Below are positions 27,612 to 34,756 of a stretch of 64,000 nucleotides of DNA, one piece after another. Position numbers and translations under genes: made by a program. The stretch covers positions 44,632 through 108,631 of the IMG/VR virus record IMGVR_UViG_3300043424_000354; one strand, given 5' to 3'. The notes below the pieces were generated by a model. It was not told the origin of the DNA and did no database searches. It saw only the letters and a program-made list of their open reading frames with translations. The DNA comes from a virus. Position 1 is the stretch's first letter; each line of letters starts with the position of its first letter.

Positions 27612-29785
27612 TGGAAAAACAACAATCTAATAAGGGTATTGGTAAAGAAAGTCAACTTTCTAGGATTGCTGCTGCAGTAAATCCCAGTTCCAATACTGCT
27701 GCAAATCCTGACTCCACTAAATCGATGATTCAAACATTCGTCAAACATTTTGACAGTGTTGCTTTAACAATGGTCAACGAAATAGATGATGATCAAAGAG
27801 ATCTAGTTAAAAACATGGTTGCAGAAATTACTAAACTGCAAACAAAGAATATTCAAGAATTTGAAAAAGCAATTGCTAAAATTGTTAGCATGTCAGAAAA
27901 AATGCTTGAAAGCAACAATCCCAACCTACAACAAATCGGGCAGGGGATGCAAGATCAAGCAAAACAAGAACTGTTTAAGGCAAAGGGTATAACTCTATCG
28001 GGCGAACACGACACGTTCAGAAATCGCCTTAAACGAGAAATGTCTGGTGGAAATTTTGATCCAACCAAACCAAAAGAAAAAACTTCCGGTCTCGGTAAGA
28101 TCAAAGGTTACTGGGCAGATACTAAAAATGAATTCAAAAAGGGTGCGAGAGCTGCTGTTCAAGAGGGCAGTTTTGCAGATAGAGTATTCACAAGCGATGA
28201 AGACAAACGTAACCGCGAATTACAAAAACTAGAAAATTCTACAGGGGAAGATAAATCCGAATCCCTCGCAGATATGTTCAAAAAAACAATTGAACAACTG
28301 CTTGATAAATCTAAAGAAAATAAGGGTGGAACAGAATCCGCAAGTGATCAACAAGAAGATGCTGCTGGTATTTCTAAAGATGCCATGATAGAAGCAGCAC
28401 AAAAGACTGCTGAAACAAGCGGGATGATAGAAAAAAATACCAAGGATACTGCAGATACTCTACAGAAAATCCTAGGTGAAGTAAAGCAAATCTCAGAAAA
28501 ACTGAACACCATGGGATCTATTGGTGGCGATGGTGGAGGTGGTGGATTCGATCCAACGGATTTACTGGATTTTGGCGGAGGCGGATCTAAGAAACCAAGA
28601 AGAGGTATGAGACTTCGCGGCCGAGGTAGACTCCTAAGAATGCGAGCAGGCAGAGCACTGCGAGGCGCAAGGTCGTTTGGTGGTCGTGTATTGGGTGGAG
28701 CAAGATCTCTTGGTGGTAGAGCATTGGGAGCAGCAAGAACTGCTGGTTCTACTCTCTTTAATGTTGGTAGAGCAGCAGTTGGCGGAATCAGTGGAACTGC
28801 AGTGCTGGCAGCAGGTGCAGCGGCAGCAGCAACAGGCGCTATTGTTTATGGCGCAGATAAATTTATTAAATCTACGAACATGGGAGCAAGAAAGAAGCAG
28901 GAAGAGGGAACTGCAAAGTTCGGACTTACTGGCAATAATCTTGATGGATTTTCAATTAACGGAAAACCTGCTGGCAAATATAAAGATCTTCCCGAGTATT
29001 ATAAAAACGTTGCGGATGGTTATGGTGCCAACAGTAGAGGCGGCGCTGCTGAACGAGCAAGACAATACGTCGAAACCCACAATCCAGATGGCAGTAAAAA
29101 GGTTGAGAAAAAACCTGCTGCTGTTGAAAAGGAAAAGAAAAAAACTGATGCCAAGGTAACTCCAAAGACGCCAGCAAAACAAGTAACAACTCCACCACCA
29201 GTTGAGGCGGATGAAATCGTAGTTACTGCTTCAAAGAAAAAGAAAGCAGAAGTCGAGAAACCAAAGCAAGAAAAATCTGCCGCGACTTCTACGGTCAAAG
29301 AAGCAACAAAAGCAAGCGACAAAACTGCTGATTTAACTGCAGTTGACAAAAGCATCAAGGGTAAGGTTGCTGAAATTGATCCGAAAGGAAAATGGGCAAA
29401 ACTCAAAGATGGTAAAATCGTAGATCCTGATTTCCCTAATGATGCCGATTCAAACTATACTGCTCAACAAGCATATAAGTTGAGTCAAAAGTCTGCCAAA
29501 GTTGCACCAAACCAAAATAATTCTGGCGAAACATTAAACGAAACCAGTAAGAAAGCAACAGCAAAAACTGAGACTGGTAGAAACGCAGATGGTGCGCTGA
29601 TTGAAGCAGGAACTGCTGCCACGAAGGACAAAGTTAATGTAAATGTTCCTCCGCCAACAGTGATCAATCAGGGCGGCGGACAAGGAAATTCTGGTCCAAA
29701 CATCACTGCTCCAGGTGGAGTAAGAAATGTCAGAGCAGACGAACCAAGTTGGTTGCGGTTCCAGCAAAAAAGAGCAGGGGGATAA
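27611..29785 (+). CDS. Tape measure protein (gp29 role)
   Basis: I start it at 27611 (MEKQQSNKGIGKE), where the ATG overlaps the upstream stop; an earlier in-frame start at 27542 would lie inside that gene. 724 residues. Residues ~1-290 are helical and charged with coiled-coil character. Residues ~325-395 are Gly/Arg-rich (R-L-R-G-R-G-R-L-L, G-R-V-L-G-G-A-R-S). A single hydrophobic segment follows at ~400-425 (A-V-L-A-A-G-A-A-A-A). The remaining ~280 residues are Lys/Ala/Thr/Pro-rich and low-complexity. A membrane-inserting segment in a long helical tail protein fits a tape measure that exits during DNA entry. T4 gp29 is 590 residues. A strong terminator follows. Confidence 0.8.
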   Translation: MEKQQSNKGIGKESQLSRIAAAVNPSSNTAANPDSTKSMIQTFVKHFDSVALTMVNEIDDDQRDLVKNMVAEITKLQTKNIQEFEKAIAKIVSMSEKMLESNNPNLQQIGQGMQDQAKQELFKAKGITLSGEHDTFRNRLKREMSGGNFDPTKPKEKTSGLGKIKGYWADTKNEFKKGARAAVQEGSFADRVFTSDEDKRNRELQKLENSTGEDKSESLADMFKKTIEQLLDKSKENKGGTESASDQQEDAAGISKDAMIEAAQKTAETSGMIEKNTKDTADTLQKILGEVKQISEKLNTMGSIGGDGGGGGFDPTDLLDFGGGGSKKPRRGMRLRGRGRLLRMRAGRALRGARSFGGRVLGGARSLGGRALGAARTAGSTLFNVGRAAVGGISGTAVLAAGAAAAATGAIVYGADKFIKSTNMGARKKQEEGTAKFGLTGNNLDGFSINGKPAGKYKDLPEYYKNVADGYGANSRGGAAERARQYVETHNPDGSKKVEKKPAAVEKEKKKTDAKVTPKTPAKQVTTPPPVEADEIVVTASKKKKAEVEKPKQEKSAATSTVKEATKASDKTADLTAVDKSIKGKVAEIDPKGKWAKLKDGKIVDPDFPNDADSNYTAQQAYKLSQKSAKVAPNQNNSGETLNETSKKATAKTETGRNADGALIEAGTAATKDKVNVNVPPPTVINQGGGQGNSGPNITAPGGVRNVRADEPSWLRFQQKRAGG

Positions 29786-29789
29786 AAAA

Positions 29790-29817
29790 GGGGAGCGTTT
29801 CGCTCCCCTTTTCTTTT
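29790..29817. terminator. Bidirectional rho-independent terminator between tape measure and gp32
   Basis: An 8-bp GC-rich stem (GGGGAGCG / CGCTCCCC) with a TTT loop is flanked by A6 on the left and TTTTCTTTT on the right. It can therefore stop transcripts arriving from both converging genes. It lies between the stops at 29785 (plus) and 29816 (minus). Confidence 0.9.
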
Positions 29818-30739
29818 AGTCGTCAGCGAGACTTGAGAAATAACTCATAGTATCATCGTCGCTGTCATCATTCCAAGGTGGAGTATCCTCGGTCTTACGA
29901 GCAGCAGGTGCCGACATCATCTTGGTTTCAACGAACAGTTCGTCCTCAGCGTCCAGCGGATTAACCTTCTCAGCAGTTGCTACGCGAGCACCACCTGAAA
30001 GAACTGCATTCAACTTTGCCTTCAGTTCGTCATACGACTTGAAGTTAGCAGGGTCGAGGAACGCTGCAAGAGAGTGAGTGCTTTTCCAAACACGCTCGAG
30101 TTCTGCTTCGTCCTGCGAGAGAGGCGATGGCCCATCAAATTCCGACTTATCGTAGTTACGATAACCTTCAACCTGACGAATGCGCAACTTAAAGTTAGCA
30201 CCTTCCCAGAGATCGAACGGATTGACAGGTTGCTCATCTTCGAACGTAGGTTGCATCACATCCTTGACCTTGTCAAAGATCTTCTTACCATACTTGTAGA
30301 GGAACACCTTACCTTCATTCTCAGGATTAGCAGGGTCACGAACAACCAGTACGTTTGAAACATACGAAAGGCGACGCTTCTGCTTACGAGCGATTTCCTT
30401 GTTCGCTTCGATACCAGAGTTCCACAGTTCGGAGTTAAGTTCTCCGACGGGATCGGGCTTGTTCAGAGTGGTCAGCGAGTTCTCGATATACCACTTACCA
30501 GTTGGACCCTGGAAACCATGGTCCCAGATACGAACCCAAGGAAGTTCTTCGCCAGCAGGAGCAGGAAGAAAACGAAGCACTGCTTGACCGTTACCTGCCT
30601 TATCGACAGTCGGTTTCCAGAAGCGATCATCATCGCCACGCTTTTCGTTTGATGGGTTTGCGATTGACTCAACTGCCTTCATGAGTGAGTCGAAATTTCC
30701 GCGATTCTTGCGGAGATCAGAAAGTGAATTAAAAGACAT
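29816..30739 (-). CDS. 32: Single-stranded DNA-binding protein gp32
   Basis: 307 residues (T4 gp32 is 301). The core is unmistakable: V-L-R-F-L-P-A, H-G-F-x-x-x-x-G-K-W-Y-I-E, Y-V-S-N-V-L-V-V-R-D-P-A-N-P-E-N-E-G-K-V-F, Y-G-K-K-I-F-D-K, W-E-G-A-N-F-K-L-R-I-R-Q-V-x-G-Y. The C-terminus is acidic (D-D-S-D-D-D-T and final D-D), as needed for partner contacts. The Cys ligands of the T4 zinc site are absent from the segment after the K-W-Y-I-E motif, so this gp32 probably folds without zinc. It coats single strands in replication and recombination. AAAGGA lies 9 bases upstream of the start. Confidence 0.95.
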   Translation of the reverse strand: MSFNSLSDLRKNRGNFDSLMKAVESIANPSNEKRGDDDRFWKPTVDKAGNGQAVLRFLPAPAGEELPWVRIWDHGFQGPTGKWYIENSLTTLNKPDPVGELNSELWNSGIEANKEIARKQKRRLSYVSNVLVVRDPANPENEGKVFLYKYGKKIFDKVKDVMQPTFEDEQPVNPFDLWEGANFKLRIRQVEGYRNYDKSEFDGPSPLSQDEAELERVWKSTHSLAAFLDPANFKSYDELKAKLNAVLSGGARVATAEKVNPLDAEDELFVETKMMSAPAARKTEDTPPWNDDSDDDTMSYFSSLADD

Positions 30740-30768
30740 ATCTTTTTCCTTTATATATGCGTTGTATG

Positions 30769-30930
30769 TTAATATTTGCGATTTGTATCATAATCATCAT
30801 AGTCATCATCATCGTGACTACTAGAGTATTTATACAAGTTTTTGCGGTGCTTGTTGGATTTGTCAACACCTTTTCGAACTTCTTTGACTCGAGGTTCGTA
30901 ATCATAATCTCTGCGTCTAGAGTGACTCAT
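30769..30930 (-). CDS. Small charged protein between gp59 and gp32
   Basis: 53 residues, ATG at 30930, directly abutting the gp59 stop. The N-terminal half is basic (R-R-R, K-G-V-D-K-S-N-K-H-R-K-N) and the C-terminal half is an acidic Asp/Tyr run (H-D-D-D-D-Y-D-D-Y-D). I recall similar short basic proteins near gp32 in marine T4-like phages. The mixture of a basic head and an acidic tail suggests nucleic-acid binding or a gp32 partner, but this is inference. Confidence 0.6.
   Translation of the reverse strand: MSHSRRRDYDYEPRVKEVRKGVDKSNKHRKNLYKYSSSHDDDDYDDYDTNRKY
30827..30834 (-). promoter_or_regulatory. Late promoter motif TATAAATA upstream of gp32
   Basis: A perfect late box on the minus strand inside the 53-residue gene. 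Initiation near 30821 would add a late transcript for gp32 with a leader of about 80 nt, as happens in T4, where gene 32 is transcribed late as well as earlier. Confidence 0.45.
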
Positions 30931-31530
30931 TTAATAAACCACTTCACCCTTCTCCTTGTTCCATAGGTGTAAGTATTTTTCTTTGTCGATCTTGACAAAG
31001 ATCCTATACTTTTTAATAAGCAGCGAAATATCCTTCCAGATAAAATCGTATTGAAGAATATTATCATTACTATACTTGAAATCAAACAATTTGTCAAGTA
31101 TAATTACCGTCTCGAGTGAAATTTTTCCCCCGAGATACAGTCGAACAATCAATGGATGTTTACCGTTATTAGCAGTAAACGGATCCTCTAGAGTTTTCTC
31201 TGCTTCGAGTAAGATGTTATTAATATCTTGTTTGAATACATATGAAAGTTTCTGTTGACGTATCTTCCAGTTTTCATATGCTTCTTCTGATTCAGAATCA
31301 AAAACTCCACCATACTTGTCGCCTCGTGTAAAATTGGCAACAAGAAAATCTATGATTTCTTTCTTGGAGTATTTCTCGCCGAGTTTTCTGAAGGCAATAA
31401 TATCTTTACGTTTAAGAAAGGAATTTTTGCAATCCTTGACCATCCCCTTTGTTTTGGAGATGTCATATGATTCTGTAGTGAAGTGCAATTTTATTGCCAT
31501 GTATAGACGATAAACGTCATATGCATCCAT
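30931..31530 (-). CDS. 59: Helicase loader gp59
   Basis: 199 residues (T4 gp59 is 217), all-alpha. It starts M-D-A-Y-D-V-Y-R-L-Y-M-A-I-K-L-H-F-T-T-E-S-Y-D, the typical opening of this family. It continues with R-x-D-I-I-A-F-R-K-L and F-L-V-A-N-F, then P-L-I-V-R-L-Y-L-x-G-K-I-S-L-E-T-V-I-I-L-D. It loads the gp41 helicase at forks through contacts with gp32, whose gene is close downstream. The ATG overlaps the gp33 stop as TAATG. Confidence 0.92.
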   Translation of the reverse strand: MDAYDVYRLYMAIKLHFTTESYDISKTKGMVKDCKNSFLKRKDIIAFRKLGEKYSKKEIIDFLVANFTRGDKYGGVFDSESEEAYENWKIRQQKLSYVFKQDINNILLEAEKTLEDPFTANNGKHPLIVRLYLGGKISLETVIILDKLFDFKYSNDNILQYDFIWKDISLLIKKYRIFVKIDKEKYLHLWNKEKGEVVY

Positions 31531-31790
31531 TAGATTGGCAGTTTGCCAGACTTTCTCTTCAAGAGGTTAAGTTCTTCTGCTTCCGCTCTAATCTTCTCTT
31601 TCAACGAAGAGGTGAGCAAGACAGCGACAGATTCCATTTCAATTTCTTTCTTGACACAATAGTCAACAAGAATATCCATACATGGAACATTATTTGTAAA
31701 TGACTTTTTCTCGATGTACTGAGAAAATTCTGTCGCTGTCTTAAACTCTTTAGTAATCAAAAACTCGTTCGTAATTTGAGTCTCGTCCAT
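31530..31790 (-). CDS. 33: Late transcription coactivator gp33
   Basis: I choose the ATG at 31790 (MDETQITNEFLITKEF); ATG 31799 is also possible. About 86 residues (T4 gp33 is 112). The central helices resemble gp33: F-S-x-Y-I-E-K-K-S, C-M-D-I-L-V-D-Y-C-V-K-K-E-I-E-M-E-S-V-A-V-L-L, S-L-K-E-K-I-R-A-E-A-E-x-L-N-L-L. It links host RNA polymerase to the gp45 clamp at late promoters. T4-like late boxes in this window fit its presence. Unlike T4 gp33, I see no clear clamp-binding motif at the C-terminus, which ends R-K-S-G-K-L-P-I. Confidence 0.85.
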   Translation of the reverse strand: MDETQITNEFLITKEFKTATEFSQYIEKKSFTNNVPCMDILVDYCVKKEIEMESVAVLLTSSLKEKIRAEAEELNLLKRKSGKLPI

Positions 31791-31810
31791 AATTAACATT
31801 TCCAAAGTTG

Positions 31811-32410
31811 TTATCCTGCATAAAAAATATGATCACCGATCTTTGCGACACGTCTTAGATTCCAACGAGGATTAACATAATCCGCATGGTAAAATAAAAC
31901 GTTACGACCTAATATACCGTGATTTGCGCCAGAAAGCAATACTTTTTCTGCTACTTTCTTTGATTCCGCATATTGTTGTGCACTGCGCACACGCTTTTTG
32001 CCTTCGCAAACCCAGGAGAATTGACAAGTCCGTCCCGTTTTCTGATACACCACAGAACAAACTGATTTTGGGAACTTCGGACTTTTTACGCGATTGATAG
32101 TTACGGCAGCAACTGCCAGTTTGCCATTAGTGGACTGATTCCCTGCTTCATAATAGATGTTATCAGCAAGGCATTTTAATTCGCGATTATTTGCTAGGTG
32201 TATATTTTGTGTTTTAATTTTACGAATTGCGGTCTTTTCTTTTTCCGCATCTTCTCGTATTTCTTGAATTACTTCTCCGACGCCGAGGGAATATTCCCTT
32301 GCATCTCTTTCGATAGCATTTTCAGCATATGAATTGATTCCATATAAACTATAAACTAATACTGTAAAAATCGAAAGAAACTTGAAAAACTTCTTATTTA
32401 AGGAAGTCAT
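31811..32410 (-). CDS. Secreted SleB-type cell wall hydrolase (endolysin)
   Basis: 199 residues. An N-terminal hydrophobic segment (residues ~10-30, ending S-Y-A) is a Sec signal or signal-anchor. A Lys/Glu helix follows. Residues ~75-199 are a SleB/Hydrolase_2 domain: C-L-A-D-N-I-Y-Y-E-A with the probable catalytic Glu, G-K-L-A-V-A-A-V-T-I-N-R-V, F-P-x-S-V-C-x-V-V-Y-Q, Q-F-S-W, and F-Y-H-A-D-Y-V-x-P-x-W. It should cleave glycan strands in peptidoglycan. A signal-bearing endolysin could reach the periplasm without a holin, though holin-like genes occur at 54.7-55.2 kb. It has AGGAAA upstream and a structured leader. Confidence 0.85.
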   Translation of the reverse strand: MTSLNKKFFKFLSIFTVLVYSLYGINSYAENAIERDAREYSLGVGEVIQEIREDAEKEKTAIRKIKTQNIHLANNRELKCLADNIYYEAGNQSTNGKLAVAAVTINRVKSPKFPKSVCSVVYQKTGRTCQFSWVCEGKKRVRSAQQYAESKKVAEKVLLSGANHGILGRNVLFYHADYVNPRWNLRRVAKIGDHIFYAG

Positions 32411-32530
32411 CTTATTTCCTAAAGGTTGTTAAACTTGAGAGGGTATTTACCAGTGACTCCCCACACTGGGTCGTAAACGACAAAATCCCCCGATGCTTTG
32501 CTGTCACCAGATCGGCACCGAGGGATTCAT
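32411..32530 (-). ncRNA. Structured 5' leader of the endolysin mRNA (possible tmRNA terminator)
   Basis: The 120 nt between a late box and the SleB start contain two hairpins on the minus strand. One spans 32484-32527, a 13-bp stem with two G-U pairs ending in TTTTGTCGTTT. The other is at 32450-32469, CCAGTG/CACTGG. The first could terminate tmRNA transcription or control the lysis gene. No ORF longer than seven codons is present. Confidence 0.5.
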
Positions 32531-32535
32531 ATAAT

Positions 32536-32543
32536 TATTTATT
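32536..32543 (-). promoter_or_regulatory. Possible late promoter AATAAATA before the endolysin leader
   Basis: A one-mismatch late box on the minus strand. Predicted +1 is 32530, where an ATG begins a seven-codon ORF (MNPSVPIW, stop). Lysis-gene position favours late control. Confidence 0.4.
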
Positions 32544-32549
32544 GATTTG

Positions 32550-32935
32550 AAACCCTATGTTAACTCGTTCCACCGCTGTAATAGAACGGATGGTAGTTTT
32601 TTCTGTTTCGAGGAAAAACTACCAAAACCCAAGGAGATCACGCTGCTAGGCGCATCTCAAAGGCAACATTATCGTTTGCTGCATTTACGTTTTGCGGGCA
32701 CTTTACCCAAGCAATCAGTCTACTCTCGCCTTCAACTCGCAGTCGAATCCTAAGTACGCCCCCATCATAGATACTGCCCGTTACTGACGCATCACGCAAT
32801 CTCGTCTTGGGTTTTTATTTCGCTACGCTGGAAGATACCCTATCTCCCTTGTGCCACTTGACAGTATCTATGGTGGAGGCGAGGGGAGTTGCACCCCTGT
32901 CCTACGAAGCATTCAGTTTGTATCAACAACTGATA
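32550..32935 (-). ncRNA. ssrA: Circularly permuted two-piece tmRNA
   Basis: The acceptor piece comes first: a T-arm (AGGGG-TGCAACT-CCCCT) and the 3' end CGCCTCC-ACCA at 32871-32881. An intervening segment (32764-32870) follows, then the coding piece starting at 32763 with GGGGGCG. This pairs with CGCCUCC to form the 7-bp acceptor stem with one G-U. Just beyond, TAGATACTG (32862-32870) and CAGTATCTA (32768-32776) extend the stem perfectly, as expected of a permuted precursor. The coding piece has GGATTCGACTG, then a tag reading frame at 32638-32682 encoding AANDNVAFEMRLAA and a stop. A 10-bp hairpin lies at 32592-32623. The outer ends are approximate. It would rescue stalled ribosomes and tag products for proteolysis. 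Confidence 0.9.
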
Positions 32936-32938
32936 ATC

Positions 32939-32969
32939 TATTTATACTATACTGATCTTTAAAAGTCAA
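32939..32969 (-). promoter_or_regulatory. tmRNA promoter: sigma70-type with overlapping late box
   Basis: TTGACT (32964-32969), a 17-nt spacer and TATAAA (32941-32946) form a near-consensus host-type promoter. The -10 is also part of a perfect late box TATAAATA (32939-32946). The tmRNA may therefore be made both early and late. It starts a few bases downstream of the zinc-ribbon gene stop. Confidence 0.75.
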
Positions 32970-32974
32970 GTATT

Positions 32975-33148
32975 TTATGCTTCCCAGGGAAGTTTTTTTC
33001 CTACTGAACCCCATTTTCCTATTGGGCAGGATGCTCGATTCAGTTTAGTTTTTGCTGGCATGAGGCAACCGCACTTCATACACAACCGTGCTTTGTAAAA
33101 CTCGCATCCCTTGCAAATTGCCAACCTTTGCTCGGAAAGTTCGCTCAT
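32975..33148 (-). CDS. Small zinc-ribbon-like protein
   Basis: 57 residues. The ATG at 33148 overlaps the nuclease stop as ATGA. Six cysteines are arranged C12-x2-C15, C23-x2-C26-x-C28 and C41, typical of a small zinc or metal-binding ribbon. The C-terminus is basic with W-G-S-V-G-K-K. It is co-translated with the RecB-like nuclease, so a nucleic-acid-related or regulatory role is plausible. I recall similar short Cys-rich proteins in marine phages but no function. Confidence 0.75.
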   Translation of the reverse strand: MSELSEQRLAICKGCEFYKARLCMKCGCLMPAKTKLNRASCPIGKWGSVGKKLPWEA

Positions 33149-33825
33149 GCTGACCAGTAACCGTTTTCGAAGTAATCGCGAGTACGGATTAGTTCTTTTG
33201 TCCAGTCATCACGACGTTCGATGAAGACTTGAGGTTCGTCATCTTCGACAGCAACCAGAATAACCAACCAAGGAATAGGAATCCCAGTCCGTTCCTCATA
33301 CATGATAGCATACGCTGCTGCCTGCATGAAGTAGGAGTGGATCTGCGATTTATATTTTGCCTTATTGGCAGTCTTGAAGTCGATAACTGCACGCTTGCCA
33401 TTGTATTCAGCAATACAGTCTACACGACCTGCCATGCGAAGGTGATCGCTGTAGAGCGCAAGCTCCTGGCAGTGAATATCACCGATGGAATCCAGAACAG
33501 GTTTAAACTTCTTGAACATCTCAACGTCAAGTAGAGATGCCTTCGTAGTTGTATACGCTTCTTCTAGATCTTCGTTTTTGAGATATGCTTCAGTTAGCGA
33601 GTGAATCTTAGTTCCGCGAGTGGTCGCTTTCTTAGAAACCTTGTTCGCTTCTTCTTCGCCAACTCGTTTGCGCCAAGCAGTGATAGCATCACGAGAGAGA
33701 ACAGACAGAACGGTGGTGGCAGAAGGATACGCAGCGCCAGAGGCATTTACGTAAACTCTACCACCATCTTCGTTCGTTACTGATTGGGCGAAATCTTCAT
33801 ATTCATAGATCGTTTTAAACATCAT
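33145..33825 (-). CDS. RecB/Cas4-like PD-(D/E)XK exonuclease
   Basis: 226 residues. The nuclease core is clear: an early R-G-T-K-I-H motif with the family His (residues ~71-76), an L-A-L-Y-S-D segment, then G-R-V-D-C-I-A and V-I-D-F-K-T, supplying the Asp and D-x-K catalytic residues. The final motif is the Q-A-A-A-Y-A helix. Such small exonucleases in T4-like marine phages are thought to act in DNA recycling or recombination. It follows an early promoter and is coupled to the zinc-ribbon gene. Confidence 0.85.
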   Translation of the reverse strand: MMFKTIYEYEDFAQSVTNEDGGRVYVNASGAAYPSATTVLSVLSRDAITAWRKRVGEEEANKVSKKATTRGTKIHSLTEAYLKNEDLEEAYTTTKASLLDVEMFKKFKPVLDSIGDIHCQELALYSDHLRMAGRVDCIAEYNGKRAVIDFKTANKAKYKSQIHSYFMQAAAYAIMYEERTGIPIPWLVILVAVEDDEPQVFIERRDDWTKELIRTRDYFENGYWSA

Positions 33826-33830
33826 AATCC

Positions 33831-33859
33831 AATATACTATAAAATTACAGAAAAGTCAA
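33831..33859 (-). promoter_or_regulatory. Early promoter, TTGACT-N17-TATATT
   Basis: The -35 is at 33854-33859 and the -10 at 33831-33836 on the minus strand, with GGGGC before the -35 as at other early sites here. The -10 lies just 6 bp before the nuclease ATG, so the transcript would start at or just inside that ATG. Confidence 0.65.
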
Positions 33860-33863
33860 GCCC

Positions 33864-34619
33864 CTAATTAAATTTTTCTTCGTATTCCATACGAGCAAGG
33901 ATATATTCCTTAACAAGTTTAGAACGGACGATATCGTTAGCAGAAAACTCCACTGTCTTAAAAGAGGGCATCATGTCAGCAATCGCAATGAATTTTTGCA
34001 ACCCAGACATATCGTTCTTTTTATATAGGTCAGTTTGACGGAAGTCTCCGCAGAAAATAATCTTGGAGTTTTTACCGATTCTCGTCATGATAGAGTTTAG
34101 TTCCATGTCAGTCATATTCTGACATTCGTCGACAATGATAATAGAATTATCAAGAGTTATACCACGCACGAACGAGGTGATTAGGAAATGAACGGTCTTT
34201 TGTTCCTGCAGGCGCTGGAATGGTTGAATATGGTTGATTAAATCTTCGCATATCTCAACGTAAGGTAAAGTATAGACCTCTGTTTTTTCCTTCTCGTCAC
34301 CTGGAAGGTGTCCGATATCTCTTGATGGTACTGCCGAGCGAACCACAACTAAACGCTCGAAAACTGATTCTGGATCTAGAACTTCTTCTAGTGCTTTATA
34401 CATTGAAATGAAAGTTTTACCTGTGCCTGCTACACCATGTAGAAGCATCGCAGTGGACTGTTGATCATAAAGGTCGAAAAATACTCTTTGGTTTTGTGTT
34501 TTTGGTTGAATACCTGTTAGATCTTCGTATTTGACTTTGCATAGTTTACTTTTTTCGATTGTTACCTTTGGTTCAGAATTCGAGACAATTTGTAAATTAT
34601 TTTGTTTTCTTCTCGACAT
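33864..34619 (-). CDS. phoH: PhoH-like P-loop ATPase
   Basis: I start at 34619 (MSRRKQNNLQIVS) with AAGGA six bases upstream; about 251 residues. Walker A is G-V-A-G-T-G-K-T at residues 62-69. The Walker B segment is I-I-I-V-D-E-C-Q-N, followed by a G-D-F-R-Q-T-D sensor motif, all typical of PhoH. A preceding Q-R-x-F-F-D-L-Y matches the PhoH N-terminal pattern. PhoH is widespread in marine phages; its role is unsettled (RNA helicase-like or phosphate-stress related). A strong hairpin terminator lies just upstream, isolating it from the preceding gene. Confidence 0.92.
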   Translation of the reverse strand: MSRRKQNNLQIVSNSEPKVTIEKSKLCKVKYEDLTGIQPKTQNQRVFFDLYDQQSTAMLLHGVAGTGKTFISMYKALEEVLDPESVFERLVVVRSAVPSRDIGHLPGDEKEKTEVYTLPYVEICEDLINHIQPFQRLQEQKTVHFLITSFVRGITLDNSIIIVDECQNMTDMELNSIMTRIGKNSKIIFCGDFRQTDLYKKNDMSGLQKFIAIADMMPSFKTVEFSANDIVRSKLVKEYILARMEYEEKFN

Positions 34620-34650
34620 AACAGTCCTTATTTTATCTAGAGTTGATACG

Positions 34651-34684
34651 AAAAAGGCGACACCACACAAGGTGGAGTCGCCCT
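34651..34684 (-). terminator. Rho-independent terminator upstream of PhoH
   Basis: On the minus strand GGCGACTCCAC / GTGGTGTCGCC forms an 11-bp stem with one mismatch and a short loop, followed by TTTTT. It ends transcripts from the 35.3-34.7 kb genes. Confidence 0.8.
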
Positions 34685-34743
34685 TATTTACCGAGGATAT
34701 CGGTATCTGGAATTGGAATTGGAATCGTTCTTTTTTGTCTCAT
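34684..34743 (-). CDS. Possible 19-codon leaderless mini-ORF
   Basis: ATG at 34743, stop at 34684, giving MRQKRTIPIPIPDTDILGK. Its only support is an AATAAATA late box ending five bases before the ATG, the same geometry as gp25 and two other genes here. Its stop abuts the terminator hairpin. It may be a short peptide gene or chance. Confidence 0.25.
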   Translation of the reverse strand: MRQKRTIPIPIPDTDILGK

Positions 34744-34748
34744 GCAAG

Positions 34749-34756
34749 TATTTATT
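34749..34756 (-). promoter_or_regulatory. Possible late promoter AATAAATA
   Basis: A one-mismatch late box on the minus strand overlapping the end of the 34755-35294 gene. Predicted +1 is the A of the ATG at 34743. Confidence 0.35.

Noticed and set aside
32547-32753. 68-residue plus-strand ORF
   Set aside because: Entirely within the tmRNA coding piece, whose paired stems and tag explain the sequence.
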